Below the pieces are notes generated by a model, which had not been told where the DNA came from, ran no database searches, and worked only from the letters and a program-made list of their open reading frames with translations. DNA of 64,000 nucleotides from Deltaproteobacteria bacterium (GTDB lineage: Bacteria > Myxococcota_A > Polyangia > HGW-17 > SLPX01). A program made the translations under genes and the position numbers. Shown here in pieces: positions 18,081 to 26,630 of the stretch; position 1 is the stretch's first letter, and every line of letters begins with the position of its first letter. The stretch lies in contig JAGGXR010000157.1 of assembly GCA_021162935.1 (NCBI GenBank), positions 1 through 64,000 of the forward strand, given 5' to 3'.

Positions 18081-19648
18081 GAGGACGCTCCTTCGTCACT
18101 GCTTGGTCGTTCGTCCGTGCGGCCCAGGGTGCTACGCCTGTAAAGCCATGTGGACAGAGCGATGAGCGCGATGAGCGCGATGCCCCACTGGACGATGCAG
18201 GTGCCCACCGAGAAGGTGGACAGAGGATTCCACCACTGGTGCGGAGCGTAGGTGGTGATGGATTGGTAGAACCACCAGCCGAGCAGGGCGACGAACTCCA
18301 CGGGGATGACGTAGCGCACCATGACGTCCAGCCATGGACCAACCCGCCAGTCGGCTCCTTCGGTGTTGATCCAATCCTTTCGAAAGTTTCGGTGGGAGAT
18401 GGCCGCCATGGCGAACAGCCCGCCGCTGACCAGGAGGCCCAGACCCCAGACCCAGTCCTGGTTTTCGAAGAAGCGCAGGCTCAGGGCGGATGGGAGGCCC
18501 ACGATGATGGTGGCGCCTGCCACTAGGGCGAGCGCCTTCTTGCGCGGCAGGCCCAGATCCTGAACGACCTGGGTAGCCATGGCCATCATGGCCAGCAATG
18601 ACGAAAACGAGGCGGCGGTCAGGGCGGCGAAGAACAGGGCGGCGAATAGGGCGCCTCCTGCGGGCATCCTGGCGAACAGGCGCGGTACCCAGATGAAGGC
18701 GAGCCCCGTGTTGTCGGATCCTGTGATGGCCATGGCTTGATCGGTGGATGTGGACAGGGCGAAGATGGCCGGCAGGATGGCCATGGCGGCCAGGATGGAG
18801 GCGGCGTTGTTGCCCACCGCCGTGATGGTGGAGTTGAGGGCCACGTCTTCGTTTTTTCGCGCATAGGCGCCGTAGGTCAGCATGAGCCCCCAACCGGCGC
18901 CCGTGGACCAGGCGGACTGACTCAGGGCGGCGAGCCACGTGTCCGCGCGCGCCAGCTTGGATCCGTCCACGTGGAACAGAAATTCGAGTCCGGTGATGCC
19001 TCCTGGAAGCGTGAGGCTGCGTATGGCGGCAGCCAAGAGGAGGACGAGGAGGAGGGGCACGAGCACCTTGCAGACGCGTTCCACCCCAGAGACAACTCCT
19101 CGAACGAGGATGAGGGCAGCACCCACGGCTGCGGTGACGTGGAATAACACGGCCCAAATGCTGCCGCCCGTCAGGGTGTGCCAGGCGGTCTGTGGGGCGC
19201 CGGACAGGGCATCGAATCGGGTGATGCTCGCCAGGAAGTACCAGGCGCTCCAGCCGGTCACCACCGAGTAATAGAACATGATGAACGAGGTCACCAGGGC
19301 AACGAAGGCGCCCATCCAGGCTCGACGTTTGCCGAGCACCGTGGCCAGGGCCGCCACAGGCCCCTTTCTGGTGGCCTTGCCCAGGCCGAATTCGATCATG
19401 AGGAGCGGAGCCGACCAGAACACGATGGCCAGGAGCCATGGAATCAGGAAGGCGCCTCCGCCGTTTCGGGCTGCAACCCGAGGGAAACGCCAGATGTTGC
19501 CGGCCCCGATGGCCATGCCCAGGGTGGCCATCACCAGGCCCCATCGGCTCGAAAATCGTTGGGTATGTCTTTGTGCCTGGGTGTGTCTTTGTGCCACGGT
19601 CTGTTCTCTTTGTTTCTTTGCAGCGATCCGGTTTGGTTCGCGGACCAC
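18077..19648 (-). CDS. Sodium-dependent NSS-family amino acid transporter (MetP-like)
   Basis: Inner-membrane carrier of the SNF/NSS (LeuT) family with about 11-12 spans. The first span carries the signature GMAIGAGNIWRFPRV and is followed by NGGGAFLIPW and PLLMIEFGLGK. FxxSTDQAM and FSSLLAMMA later in the chain fit TM7-8. Substrate is likely a neutral amino acid such as methionine or alanine, by analogy with MetP paired with MetS. The start is uncertain: GTG at 19648 has AAGGG five bases upstream. A TTG at 19705 gives a longer frame, but that TTG is part of a perfect TTGACA that looks like a -35 box. The gene is divergent from the pilin and coupled to the small subunit downstream. Confidence 0.88.
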   Translation of the reverse strand: MVREPNRIAAKKQREQTVAQRHTQAQRHTQRFSSRWGLVMATLGMAIGAGNIWRFPRVAARNGGGAFLIPWLLAIVFWSAPLLMIEFGLGKATRKGPVAALATVLGKRRAWMGAFVALVTSFIMFYYSVVTGWSAWYFLASITRFDALSGAPQTAWHTLTGGSIWAVLFHVTAAVGAALILVRGVVSGVERVCKVLVPLLLVLLLAAAIRSLTLPGGITGLEFLFHVDGSKLARADTWLAALSQSAWSTGAGWGLMLTYGAYARKNEDVALNSTITAVGNNAASILAAMAILPAIFALSTSTDQAMAITGSDNTGLAFIWVPRLFARMPAGGALFAALFFAALTAASFSSLLAMMAMATQVVQDLGLPRKKALALVAGATIIVGLPSALSLRFFENQDWVWGLGLLVSGGLFAMAAISHRNFRKDWINTEGADWRVGPWLDVMVRYVIPVEFVALLGWWFYQSITTYAPHQWWNPLSTFSVGTCIVQWGIALIALIALSTWLYRRSTLGRTDERPSSDEGASS

Positions 19649-19838
19649 GACGGCCCTTCGTGGTCCTGCATGGCGAGTGTTTTCTTCCAAAGGTGGTTCT
19701 GTCAAGCCGGATGGTTTGGTGGGGATCCGTTCTCGGATGGTTGACGACTTGGCGCAGGTGTGGCTTCATGATTCGAAGGTCGAGGGAGCATTGGGCGACT
19801 GAATCAACCGGCGGCTGGCAGGTTCCGTGATGCGAAGC

Positions 19839-19856
19839 ACAATCCAGTTGGATTGT
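19839..19856. promoter_or_regulatory. 18-base palindrome upstream of the pilin gene
   Basis: ACAATCCA and TGGATTGT are exact inverted copies around a GT centre. It lies 62 bases before the pilin ATG and about 190 bases from the divergent transporter start. The size and symmetry are those of a dimeric repressor or activator site; no regulator can be named. Confidence 0.45.
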
Positions 19857-19917
19857 CTGTCTGACATGGATGATGTGGTACTACTTTGTGTCTTGGATGG
19901 GCAAGGAGGCTCTAGAG

Positions 19918-20442
19918 ATGAGACGTCGAGCATCTGGTTTCACCCTGATCGAACTCATGATCGTGGTGGCCATCATCGCTATATTGGCGGCTGTGGCCAT
20001 TCCAGCCTTCGTCAAGTACCTGAGGCAGGCGAAAACCGCCGAGGCGCCGTTGAACCTCAAGAAGATATTTGACGCGTCGGTGCTCTACTTCGAGGAGGAA
20101 CACAGCAAACGGAGCGGCAGGGCCATCAAGGCGCGTTTCCCGAGGAGTGTCGGGATGACGCCGAGGAGGCGCTGCTGCAAGTATCCAGGCGGTCGCTGCA
20201 GGCGTGTCAATTGGGACAACATGACCTGGCGTGCGCTCAAGTTTGCCATCAATGACCCCCATTATTTTCAATATCGATTGGTGGCGGTCGGCAGAGGAAC
20301 GCGGGCCAAATTTACGGCTCGTGCTCAGGCCGATCTGGACTGTGACCGCAGGTTTTCCACATACGAACGGGCCGCCAGCGTGAGTAGTGACATGAAGGTC
20401 GTGGGCACTGGGGCCTTATACGTGAATCTGCCCATCGAGTAG
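19918..20442 (+). CDS. Type IV pilin-like / pseudopilin protein
   Basis: Prepilin with a very short leader (MRRRASG) cut before F, followed by the class III consensus FTLIELMIVVAIIAILA with Glu at mature position 5. It is 174 aa in total. The first hydrophobic helix continues into IPAFVKYLRQAKTAEA, then a globular part with several cysteines (CCKYPGGRC and a later C) and an overall high content of Arg/Lys, unusual for a major pilin. The start at 19918 follows AGGAGG (about 19903-19908) by roughly 9 bases; a frame from 19870 would bury the prepilin motif. No pilus assembly genes are nearby, so it may be an orphan minor pilin. It is divergent from the NSS transporter. Confidence 0.88.
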   Translation: MRRRASGFTLIELMIVVAIIAILAAVAIPAFVKYLRQAKTAEAPLNLKKIFDASVLYFEEEHSKRSGRAIKARFPRSVGMTPRRRCCKYPGGRCRRVNWDNMTWRALKFAINDPHYFQYRLVAVGRGTRAKFTARAQADLDCDRRFSTYERAASVSSDMKVVGTGALYVNLPIE

Positions 20443-20598
20443 GATGCGTGGTCGCTCAAGAGATGATTTTGTGTCCAAGGGAGTGAGTAGATGATGCCCG
20501 TTCGATGACGGATCCTCGCGCCTCCTTGGGCCCGGTTTCCCTCTTTTTGGACGTGCTTTTCTTTTAGTTCAATCCACTCGATGCCTGTTTCGCGATAC

Positions 20599-20628
20599 TT
20601 GCAAACAATATGAGGGCTGTGCTATTCG
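20599..20628 (+). promoter_or_regulatory. Possible sigma70-type promoter for the aminotransferase
   Basis: TTGCAA at 20599-20604 and TATTCG at 20623-20628 with an 18-base spacer; TGC just before the -10 gives an extended -10 element. It lies about 70 bases before the ilvE start. Both boxes are imperfect. Confidence 0.3.
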
Positions 20629-20697
20629 ACTAGGCAGGTTTGCTGGATGCGGTGGCCGGGTGGCCCGTTCGATGTTTATCATGCAAAGGAGTGGCTC

Positions 20698-21774
20698 ATG
20701 GATATCGAAGTGATCAAGGTTCCCGAAGGTCAGAGAAAACCAATTTCCAAAGATGACCTCAGTCTTGGTTTCGGTCGGTTGTTCACCGACCATATGTTCA
20801 CGATGAAGTATGCGCCGGACAAGGGTTGGCACGATGCGCGCATCGAACCCCATCATGCGTTGGAACTGGATCCGGCCTGCATGGTGCTTCATTACAGTCA
20901 GGAGGCGTTCGAGGGGCTCAAGGCCTATCACGGCCCGGACGGCGGTGTGTACCTGTTCCGGCACATGATGAACCTGCAGCGACTCAATCGATCCTGTCGG
21001 CGTCTGGTCATCCCCGAACTGCCTCTCGATTTTGTTTCCGATGCATTGAAGCAGCTTGTTTTGGTGGACAAGGAGTGGATTCCCCACACCGAGGGCTGTT
21101 CGCTCTATATTCGCCCGAACGTGATCGCGACGGACCCCTATCTCGGCGTGCGTCCCTCTGATACCTATCTTTTTTACATCATCATGAGTCCTGTGGCCGC
21201 TTACTATCCGGAAGGATTCAATCCGGTCAAGATCTGGGTCAGCGATGACTATGTGCGGGCTGCATTCGGTGGGGTCGGGGAGGCGAAGACGGGCGGAAAT
21301 TACGCCGCAGGCCTCAAGGCTCAGACAGAGGCCAAAAAGTCCGGATTCACCCAGGTCCTTTGGTTGGACGCCAAGGAGCGGAAGTACATCGAAGAGGTCG
21401 GGACCATGAATATCTTCTTCATCTTCGATGACGAGTTGGTGACCAGTCCTCTGACGGGCAGTATCCTGCCGGGCGTGACCCGGGATTCCGTTCTCAAGAT
21501 CGGCAAACATTGGGGAATGACGGTCAATGAGCGGATGATCAGCATCGACGAGGTGATGGAAGGCGCCAAGTCGGGCCGGCTCAAGGAATGCTTTGGGTCT
21601 GGGACCGCGGCCATCATTTCTCCGGTCAAAGCCATCAAATACAAAGATGAACTGGTAACCGTCGGAAACGGCGGCACTGGGCCAATCGCTCAGAAACTCT
21701 ACGATCATATTTTGGGGTTGCAGTTGGGCAAGGTGGCCGATCCCTTTGATTGGGTCGTTCGCCTGGATGCATGA
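20698..21774 (+). CDS. ilvE: Branched-chain amino acid aminotransferase
   Basis: PLP enzyme of fold type IV that interconverts Leu/Ile/Val and their 2-oxo acids with glutamate. At 358 aa it matches the long (eukaryotic-like, BCAT_beta) class. Visible motifs are LHYSQEAFEGLKAY, LYIRPNVIATDP, the PLP lysine K197 in AKTGGNYAAGL, the phosphate/cofactor segment EEVGTMNIFF and GSGTAAIISPV. The start at 20698 has AAGGAG (20686-20691) six bases upstream; the longer frame from 20647 adds 17 residues. The zinc-ribbon-like gene follows after 58 bases, probably in the same transcript. Confidence 0.95.
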   Translation: MDIEVIKVPEGQRKPISKDDLSLGFGRLFTDHMFTMKYAPDKGWHDARIEPHHALELDPACMVLHYSQEAFEGLKAYHGPDGGVYLFRHMMNLQRLNRSCRRLVIPELPLDFVSDALKQLVLVDKEWIPHTEGCSLYIRPNVIATDPYLGVRPSDTYLFYIIMSPVAAYYPEGFNPVKIWVSDDYVRAAFGGVGEAKTGGNYAAGLKAQTEAKKSGFTQVLWLDAKERKYIEEVGTMNIFFIFDDELVTSPLTGSILPGVTRDSVLKIGKHWGMTVNERMISIDEVMEGAKSGRLKECFGSGTAAIISPVKAIKYKDELVTVGNGGTGPIAQKLYDHILGLQLGKVADPFDWVVRLDA

Positions 21775-21832
21775 CGAACCGCCTCGTTGGCACTCTTGAT
21801 TGAGGTCGGCTGGCGGACAGGAGAGACAGACC

Positions 21833-22339
21833 ATGGCAAAAGAAGATATTCGCAAGGACGCGCTCAGGGTGCATAGCCCGGAGGCATCACATGATGCCGG
21901 TGTTTCGGTCGAGGACGATGTGGTCGTGATCGTGACCAAGCTCTTCTGCCCCAACGGCCACAATCTGGTGAATCAGGAGAGCCACAAGTTCGACGGATAC
22001 GGCGGCATCCGGTTGCTGGTCAGCGACGGGAAGGTTGAGGACGTAGTGGAACTGAGCCCCTTCCACGGTGACCTCACCAAGTACGGGCCTACCTTCGAGA
22101 CCGGGACGAAACTCTCCATCCGGTGTCCGGATTGCGGGGTGGAACTTCCTGTGTTGGCCAAGTGCGGCTGTGAATGGCATGGAGACCTCCGCAAGCTCTA
22201 TCTGACGGAGTCCATCGACGATGCCTATCTGGTGACCGTGTGTGACGTATGGGGATGCCCCAGGTCGCGGGTCATCGACGGAAACGAGATCCTGAGCGAG
22301 TTCCTGGAGGGCAACATTTTCGAGGAGGATCAGTCGTAG
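21833..22339 (+). CDS. Cysteine-rich, probably zinc-binding protein of unknown function
   Basis: 168 aa, soluble. It has paired metal-ligand motifs: CPNGHN near residue 40, CPDCG near 97, CGCEWHG near 110 and CDVWGCP near 140, enough for one or two zinc sites. The strands between them (VVVIVTKLF, GIRLLVSDG, VEDVVELSPFHG) suggest a compact beta domain. Start at 21833 after AGGAGAG. It sits 58 bases after ilvE, and its stop faces the stop of the DUF4340 gene across 72 bases. I do not recognise a named family. Confidence 0.75.
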   Translation: MAKEDIRKDALRVHSPEASHDAGVSVEDDVVVIVTKLFCPNGHNLVNQESHKFDGYGGIRLLVSDGKVEDVVELSPFHGDLTKYGPTFETGTKLSIRCPDCGVELPVLAKCGCEWHGDLRKLYLTESIDDAYLVTVCDVWGCPRSRVIDGNEILSEFLEGNIFEEDQS

Positions 22340-22411
22340 GGGGGGGAGCGTCCTTTTTCGATGAGCAGCGCCGAAAGGGAGGCGGCTGACTTCGATTGAC
22401 AGGAGGTCCGG

Positions 22412-24142
22412 CTAGCGTCGGCGCATGGGAGGTCGCCTGGCGATCTTCTTCCACTTGGACGATTCTTTGTAGATCTGCTTGAGGGGATACGAGCCCATGA
22501 TGAAGACGTTTCTGGATCCCTTGACCTGAACGTACCACTGGTTCTTCTTGGACTGGTTTCCCACGTGGATCTCACGCGTGCCGTGCTTCGTGCCGATGAA
22601 GACGATGCCGGTCGGCTTGTTCAGGCCAGTCTTTTTCGGATCGGTCGTATCGGCGTATTTGCGGGCTTTGAACCGATTCTTGAGCATCTTGACGACCCGC
22701 TCCACCATGGACGTGTTCAGGTCGAGCCCCTTGGGCTCCAGGACGGTCCACTTGCCTTTCATTTTCTTGAGATGGGTGACGCCGTTTGGGTGCCGAATCG
22801 TCAGCTCGGTCACGTCATCCGGGTTGACCGAGAGCACGGTCTTGTTGCGGAAATTGAGCACCTTCTTTTCCAACATGCGCATGCTGCTCTTCCGGATGAG
22901 GAATATCTGCTTCTTTCCCTGGAGCTTGACGTATACTTTCTTGTCCTTCGTGTTTTCTTTGCCGATGAGGAGCACGTAGACCTTGTAGTTTGGATCGGCG
23001 GCGAGTTTGTCCAATGCCGGAATTCCAGTCACGGCCTTCATCGGAGCCGTGGTGGCTGCGGTTTTGGCGGTGGTTGCGCCCGGGCGCGCCGCCGCATGCT
23101 TTGTGGCCGCGGCCTGACCCTTGGCCGCCTGTGCCGTCTTTGTGCCCTTGGTCTGAGCCGTCGATGTGGATCCTGCGCGTGGCTTGGATTTGTCTTTTGC
23201 AGCGCCTGCCGTGGGCTTCGGCGTACCCGTCTTTTTCTTGTAGATGACGACGATGCGTCGCTTGGGATGGTCGAGGCCCACCTGGTCCGGCTTCGCGTCA
23301 TCGGTGAATTCCTGCGCGCGCAGGGACGAGATTGCGGACGCAAGACGCCCCAGATCCATCTGATCGATGGAGTGGATGACCGGTGTGGACGCGGCAATGA
23401 TCCAGTTCTTGAACATCTTTTTGCTGTCGGTTTCGTCCGGGTTTCTGGTGACGGCCAGGAACGTTCCGTTGGTCGTGTCCTGGAGGTACATCGCTGCCTG
23501 GGCTTTGCGCTGTTCCTTGATGATGGTCGGATCTCGCCACTTGGAGAGTTCCTTTTTCAGAACGTACGACACGGAGCCGACGAGCTTCCAGACCGTGTTC
23601 GAATCGTGGGCGCGTATGGCCGTGTAGGTCTGCGATCGAGCGCCCATCTTCGTGGTGATGGTTTTTCCAATCACCATGTCGGCGAGCAGGTCGTTGCCCG
23701 CAAAGATCTTGAGCCTGGTACCGGATTTGTCGTCCACGTGGAGGTCTGCGAAATCGGATGGGGTCTTGGTGATGACCTCCCAGAACTCGAGCCGGTCGAG
23801 GCGTGACAGCAGGGACCGGATGCTGCTCTTGTTGGCTGGATAGGAGATGGGCTTGACCAGCACCCATGTGCCTACGTCGTTCTTTTTGTCACTGACCGCC
23901 GTCCGTTTCAAGGTCACCGACTTGTCGTGTTTGGTGATTTCGAGTCGGTCGATCTTCTTGCGAAGAGGGGATTTCCACGTTCGTCGCGCCTTTGGATCCG
24001 TGGGGGGCTTCACCTTCAGCTTGGGAAATGGGTAGGGCTCCGTGGATCGACGCACCCCGCGTTCGCCCCTGTTGACGAGGACCAGAGCAACGGCCGCGAC
24101 CATTGCCACCAGTCCAAGCACCACAATCACCTTCTTGTCCAT
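22412..24142 (-). CDS. DUF4340-domain protein of an ABC-type gliding/exporter-like operon
   Basis: Last gene of a four-gene operon. From ATG 24142 (GGAGG just upstream) the product is about 576 aa with a single N-terminal membrane anchor (VIVVLGLVAMVAAVALVLV) and a long extracytoplasmic part. The DUF4340-like core shows 'ITKHDKSVTLKRT', 'GTWVLVKPISYPAN' and 'LDRLEFWEVI' early, and a second similar unit near residues 440-540 ('VLSVNPDDVTELTIRHPNG', 'GKWTVLEP'). Between them is an Ala/Lys/Thr-rich low-complexity linker (about 305-370). DUF4340 genes commonly follow GldG-like genes outside Bacteroidetes, so a shared complex is likely. Substrate unknown. Confidence 0.82.
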   Translation of the reverse strand: MDKKVIVVLGLVAMVAAVALVLVNRGERGVRRSTEPYPFPKLKVKPPTDPKARRTWKSPLRKKIDRLEITKHDKSVTLKRTAVSDKKNDVGTWVLVKPISYPANKSSIRSLLSRLDRLEFWEVITKTPSDFADLHVDDKSGTRLKIFAGNDLLADMVIGKTITTKMGARSQTYTAIRAHDSNTVWKLVGSVSYVLKKELSKWRDPTIIKEQRKAQAAMYLQDTTNGTFLAVTRNPDETDSKKMFKNWIIAASTPVIHSIDQMDLGRLASAISSLRAQEFTDDAKPDQVGLDHPKRRIVVIYKKKTGTPKPTAGAAKDKSKPRAGSTSTAQTKGTKTAQAAKGQAAATKHAAARPGATTAKTAATTAPMKAVTGIPALDKLAADPNYKVYVLLIGKENTKDKKVYVKLQGKKQIFLIRKSSMRMLEKKVLNFRNKTVLSVNPDDVTELTIRHPNGVTHLKKMKGKWTVLEPKGLDLNTSMVERVVKMLKNRFKARKYADTTDPKKTGLNKPTGIVFIGTKHGTREIHVGNQSKKNQWYVQVKGSRNVFIMGSYPLKQIYKESSKWKKIARRPPMRRR

Positions 24143-24205
24143 GACAGCCTCCGTTCGTCGTGTCTTCACATCGTCCACCTGGATTCGAGGCGAGGAAAGG
24201 GGACG

Positions 24206-25843
24206 TTAGAGTTCCGTTTTTTTTCGTCGCATTTTTCTCGTGGCCAACAGGACGAATCCAGCCAGGATGACCAGGAAGGGTAGACCGACCATGTTCGCTA
24301 ACTTGATGGCCAGGATCTTGGCCCTGCTGTCGGGCAGGGTGAGACTGCGATCCTGGGCCATCTTGTTTCTGAGTTTGACCAGAGTTTCGTCCTGGGCGAG
24401 CCAGTCCATCACGTTTTGGATGAAGACGCGGTTCGGCATCATCTGGCGGGTCAGCCACAGCATGTCCGCGTCTGCGATGACCACGATGCGTGCGGTTCCT
24501 TTGCTGTGTTTTACAGCAAGTTTCGCGGTGCCGGTTGCGTCTTTGGTGTTCGCCGATGCAGCGAGGCTCGGCAGCGATCCTTCGACGGCGACGCCCAGGA
24601 GATAGGCCTTTAGCTTCGTGTCCTCCGAGGGGCGAGGCTTGCTCTGGATGCTGAAGATGAACGGAGGTTTTTGGACCCATGCTTTTGAACTGGTCACCAT
24701 TAAGGGCAAGATGTGGAAGGGTTTGCCTTTGCCCTTGCCGAGGTAGGTCTGCTTCACCGAAAGGGTGGACGCCAGGAACGGGGTGACGGTGCCCCTCATG
24801 CCCGGAACCCGGATGGCCGGGATGGCCGGGTGGAAGATGACTCGTCGTCCCACGGGAAAGATCTGGAGCTTGTGATCCATGACGATATCCTGATTGATGG
24901 TGACACCCCAGGTTTTGAGCAGGTCTTCCAGACCGGAATGCCCGCCTACGAAAATGGGAGGCATGCGGTTCTTCTGCATCATCATCATGGGCCGTTGGCG
25001 TTTCGTGAGCCCATCGATCATAAAGAGAGCAGACTTGCCCTTCATGATGAAGTCGTTGATGAGCTTCTCTTCTTTTTTCGTATAGGGACGGTTCGGTGTG
25101 GCCACCAGCAGGATGTCCGCGTTGTCCGGCAGAGACGTCTTGCCCGCGGTCGGATACATCTGCACTTCGTACTGGGTGAAGAGTGCTTGGAGGAACTGTT
25201 TGATCTTGTCCTGCTGCTGTATGGGGAAGGCGCCGTGGCCGGTCAGGACGAGCACTTTCTTGCGCCGTACCGTGAGTCGTTTGATCCGTTCACTGAGCAG
25301 GTATTCGATGTTCCGTTCGATGCCGGGGAAGATCTGCGGCAGCACCTCGACCTGTTCGGATTTGCCCGGCGCTGTGTACGACAGGACGATGCCGAAGGTG
25401 ATGGTGCGTGCTTCGAGGGCATGGGCGGCCTTGGCCCGCGCAACGAAGGCCTTGATCCCGTATCGCTCGGCTTCTTTCTTATATTCGTCTTTCAGTTCGG
25501 GGTGGATGACCTCCCACTTGAAATTGCCGTTGGAGGCGTTCTTGTATTCGTCCAGGAGGTCTTCGATGTACTGAGCCGTTTCACGGTAGCCCGGCAGTAA
25601 TTTCTCGGAGACGAAGACCTTGACGTGGAGTGGCCGTGGCAAAGACTTGATGAGCTTTTTGCTCGATGCGGACAGCGTGTACAGATTGTCTTCGGTCAGG
25701 TCGCCTCTGCTGTAGACCCGGGCGGAAATTACGTTGACGAGGACGAGCCCTACCACCACCAGGACGGCGAACAGGATGGCATTGACGCCAATGGTTCGTT
25801 TGCGGCTCGCCGTGCTCTTCTGTGTCTTGTTGTGCGCGGTCAT
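24206..25843 (-). CDS. GldG-like auxiliary protein of ABC transporter
   Basis: 545 aa, family ABC_transp_aux/GldG. An N-terminal membrane span (residues 18-42) is followed by a periplasmic region starting RGDLTEDNLYTLSASS, the diagnostic segment of the family. Next come LHVKVFVSEKLLPGY, a YIEDLLDEYK helix, and KKVLVLTGHGAFP from the central Rossmann-like domain. A second membrane span lies near the C-terminus (PFLVILAGFVLLATRK) before a basic end RKMRRKKTEL. It starts three bases after the permease stop, so it is co-translated. In gliding Bacteroidetes GldG works with GldA/GldF; here the locus probably forms an exporter of unknown cargo. Confidence 0.88.
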   Translation of the reverse strand: MTAHNKTQKSTASRKRTIGVNAILFAVLVVVGLVLVNVISARVYSRGDLTEDNLYTLSASSKKLIKSLPRPLHVKVFVSEKLLPGYRETAQYIEDLLDEYKNASNGNFKWEVIHPELKDEYKKEAERYGIKAFVARAKAAHALEARTITFGIVLSYTAPGKSEQVEVLPQIFPGIERNIEYLLSERIKRLTVRRKKVLVLTGHGAFPIQQQDKIKQFLQALFTQYEVQMYPTAGKTSLPDNADILLVATPNRPYTKKEEKLINDFIMKGKSALFMIDGLTKRQRPMMMMQKNRMPPIFVGGHSGLEDLLKTWGVTINQDIVMDHKLQIFPVGRRVIFHPAIPAIRVPGMRGTVTPFLASTLSVKQTYLGKGKGKPFHILPLMVTSSKAWVQKPPFIFSIQSKPRPSEDTKLKAYLLGVAVEGSLPSLAASANTKDATGTAKLAVKHSKGTARIVVIADADMLWLTRQMMPNRVFIQNVMDWLAQDETLVKLRNKMAQDRSLTLPDSRAKILAIKLANMVGLPFLVILAGFVLLATRKMRRKKTEL

Positions 25844-25846
25844 GGC

Positions 25847-26569
25847 TTACCTCCACCTCCTGCTTTCAAGGGACTGAACAGCCAAAAGGAGGCTTGCTCC
25901 AATGATCGACAGATAATAGATGAAGTCCCGGGTATCCAAGACTCCTTTGGAGATGTTCTTCATGTGGGTGCCCAGTGCCAGGTACTGGAAGAACCCCACG
26001 AGCGAGGAGGGCAGCCACATCAGGGTCTGAGGGTTGCCCAGTTCCCACAGCATCAGGCAGGAAAAGGCACCGATGATGAATGCAAGGAACTGGGATTTGG
26101 TCCAGCTCGACGTCATCAGGCCGATGGCGAGCGTGCAGGCGCCCATGAAGAGGAGCCCGAGGTAGCCACCCACGGTGACGCCCCAGTCCAGGTTGCCCAT
26201 GGCGGCAATTGTGATGGGGTAGGCGAGCGAGAGCACGAGAGCTGCTGTCAGGACGGTCAAGGCGGCCAGATACTTTCCGAGCACCACGGCCCAGTCCGTC
26301 AGGGGCATGGACAGGAGCAGGCTCATGGTGCCCCTGCCCTTTTCTTCGCTGATGAGGTGCATGGTCAGGGCAGGCCCCACGAAACTCAAGATCCATGGAG
26401 AAAATGCGAAGAAGGGCCGCATGTTCGCCTCGGGCTGCGCCGCCTCGAGGATCAGGTTCAAGCCTTTCCAGCCCATGTAAAACAACAAGATGACAATGGC
26501 GGCATAGGCCACCGGTGAGTAGAAGTACTCACCCAATTCCCGTTTGTAGATGGTCCAGGTCTTGCTCAT
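25847..26569 (-). CDS. ABC-2 type permease (GldF-like)
   Basis: 240-aa inner-membrane permease with six predicted spans, typical ABC2_membrane length. The cytosolic N-terminus MSKTWTIYKRELGEYFYSPVAY (start MSKTWTIYKREL) matches the 'KREl..yF.sp' element common to GldF/NosY-type permeases. The first extracellular part and SEEKGRGTMSLLLSMPLT correspond to the conserved coupling loop. It lies 61 bases after the ATPase gene and 3 bases before the GldG-like gene. Confidence 0.9.
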   Translation of the reverse strand: MSKTWTIYKRELGEYFYSPVAYAAIVILLFYMGWKGLNLILEAAQPEANMRPFFAFSPWILSFVGPALTMHLISEEKGRGTMSLLLSMPLTDWAVVLGKYLAALTVLTAALVLSLAYPITIAAMGNLDWGVTVGGYLGLLFMGACTLAIGLMTSSWTKSQFLAFIIGAFSCLMLWELGNPQTLMWLPSSLVGFFQYLALGTHMKNISKGVLDTRDFIYYLSIIGASLLLAVQSLESRRWR

Positions 26570-26630
26570 GGTTCGGTCTCCCTGTTCGGGTTCCCAGGTT
26601 CGTCACACAAAGGGGCGAACGTCCAATGGT

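Noticed and set aside
18132-19769. Long minus-strand open frame overlapping the NSS transporter
   Set aside because: Out-of-phase shadow in GC-rich DNA; the product is Arg/His-rich with no motif, while the overlapping frame encodes clear transporter spans.
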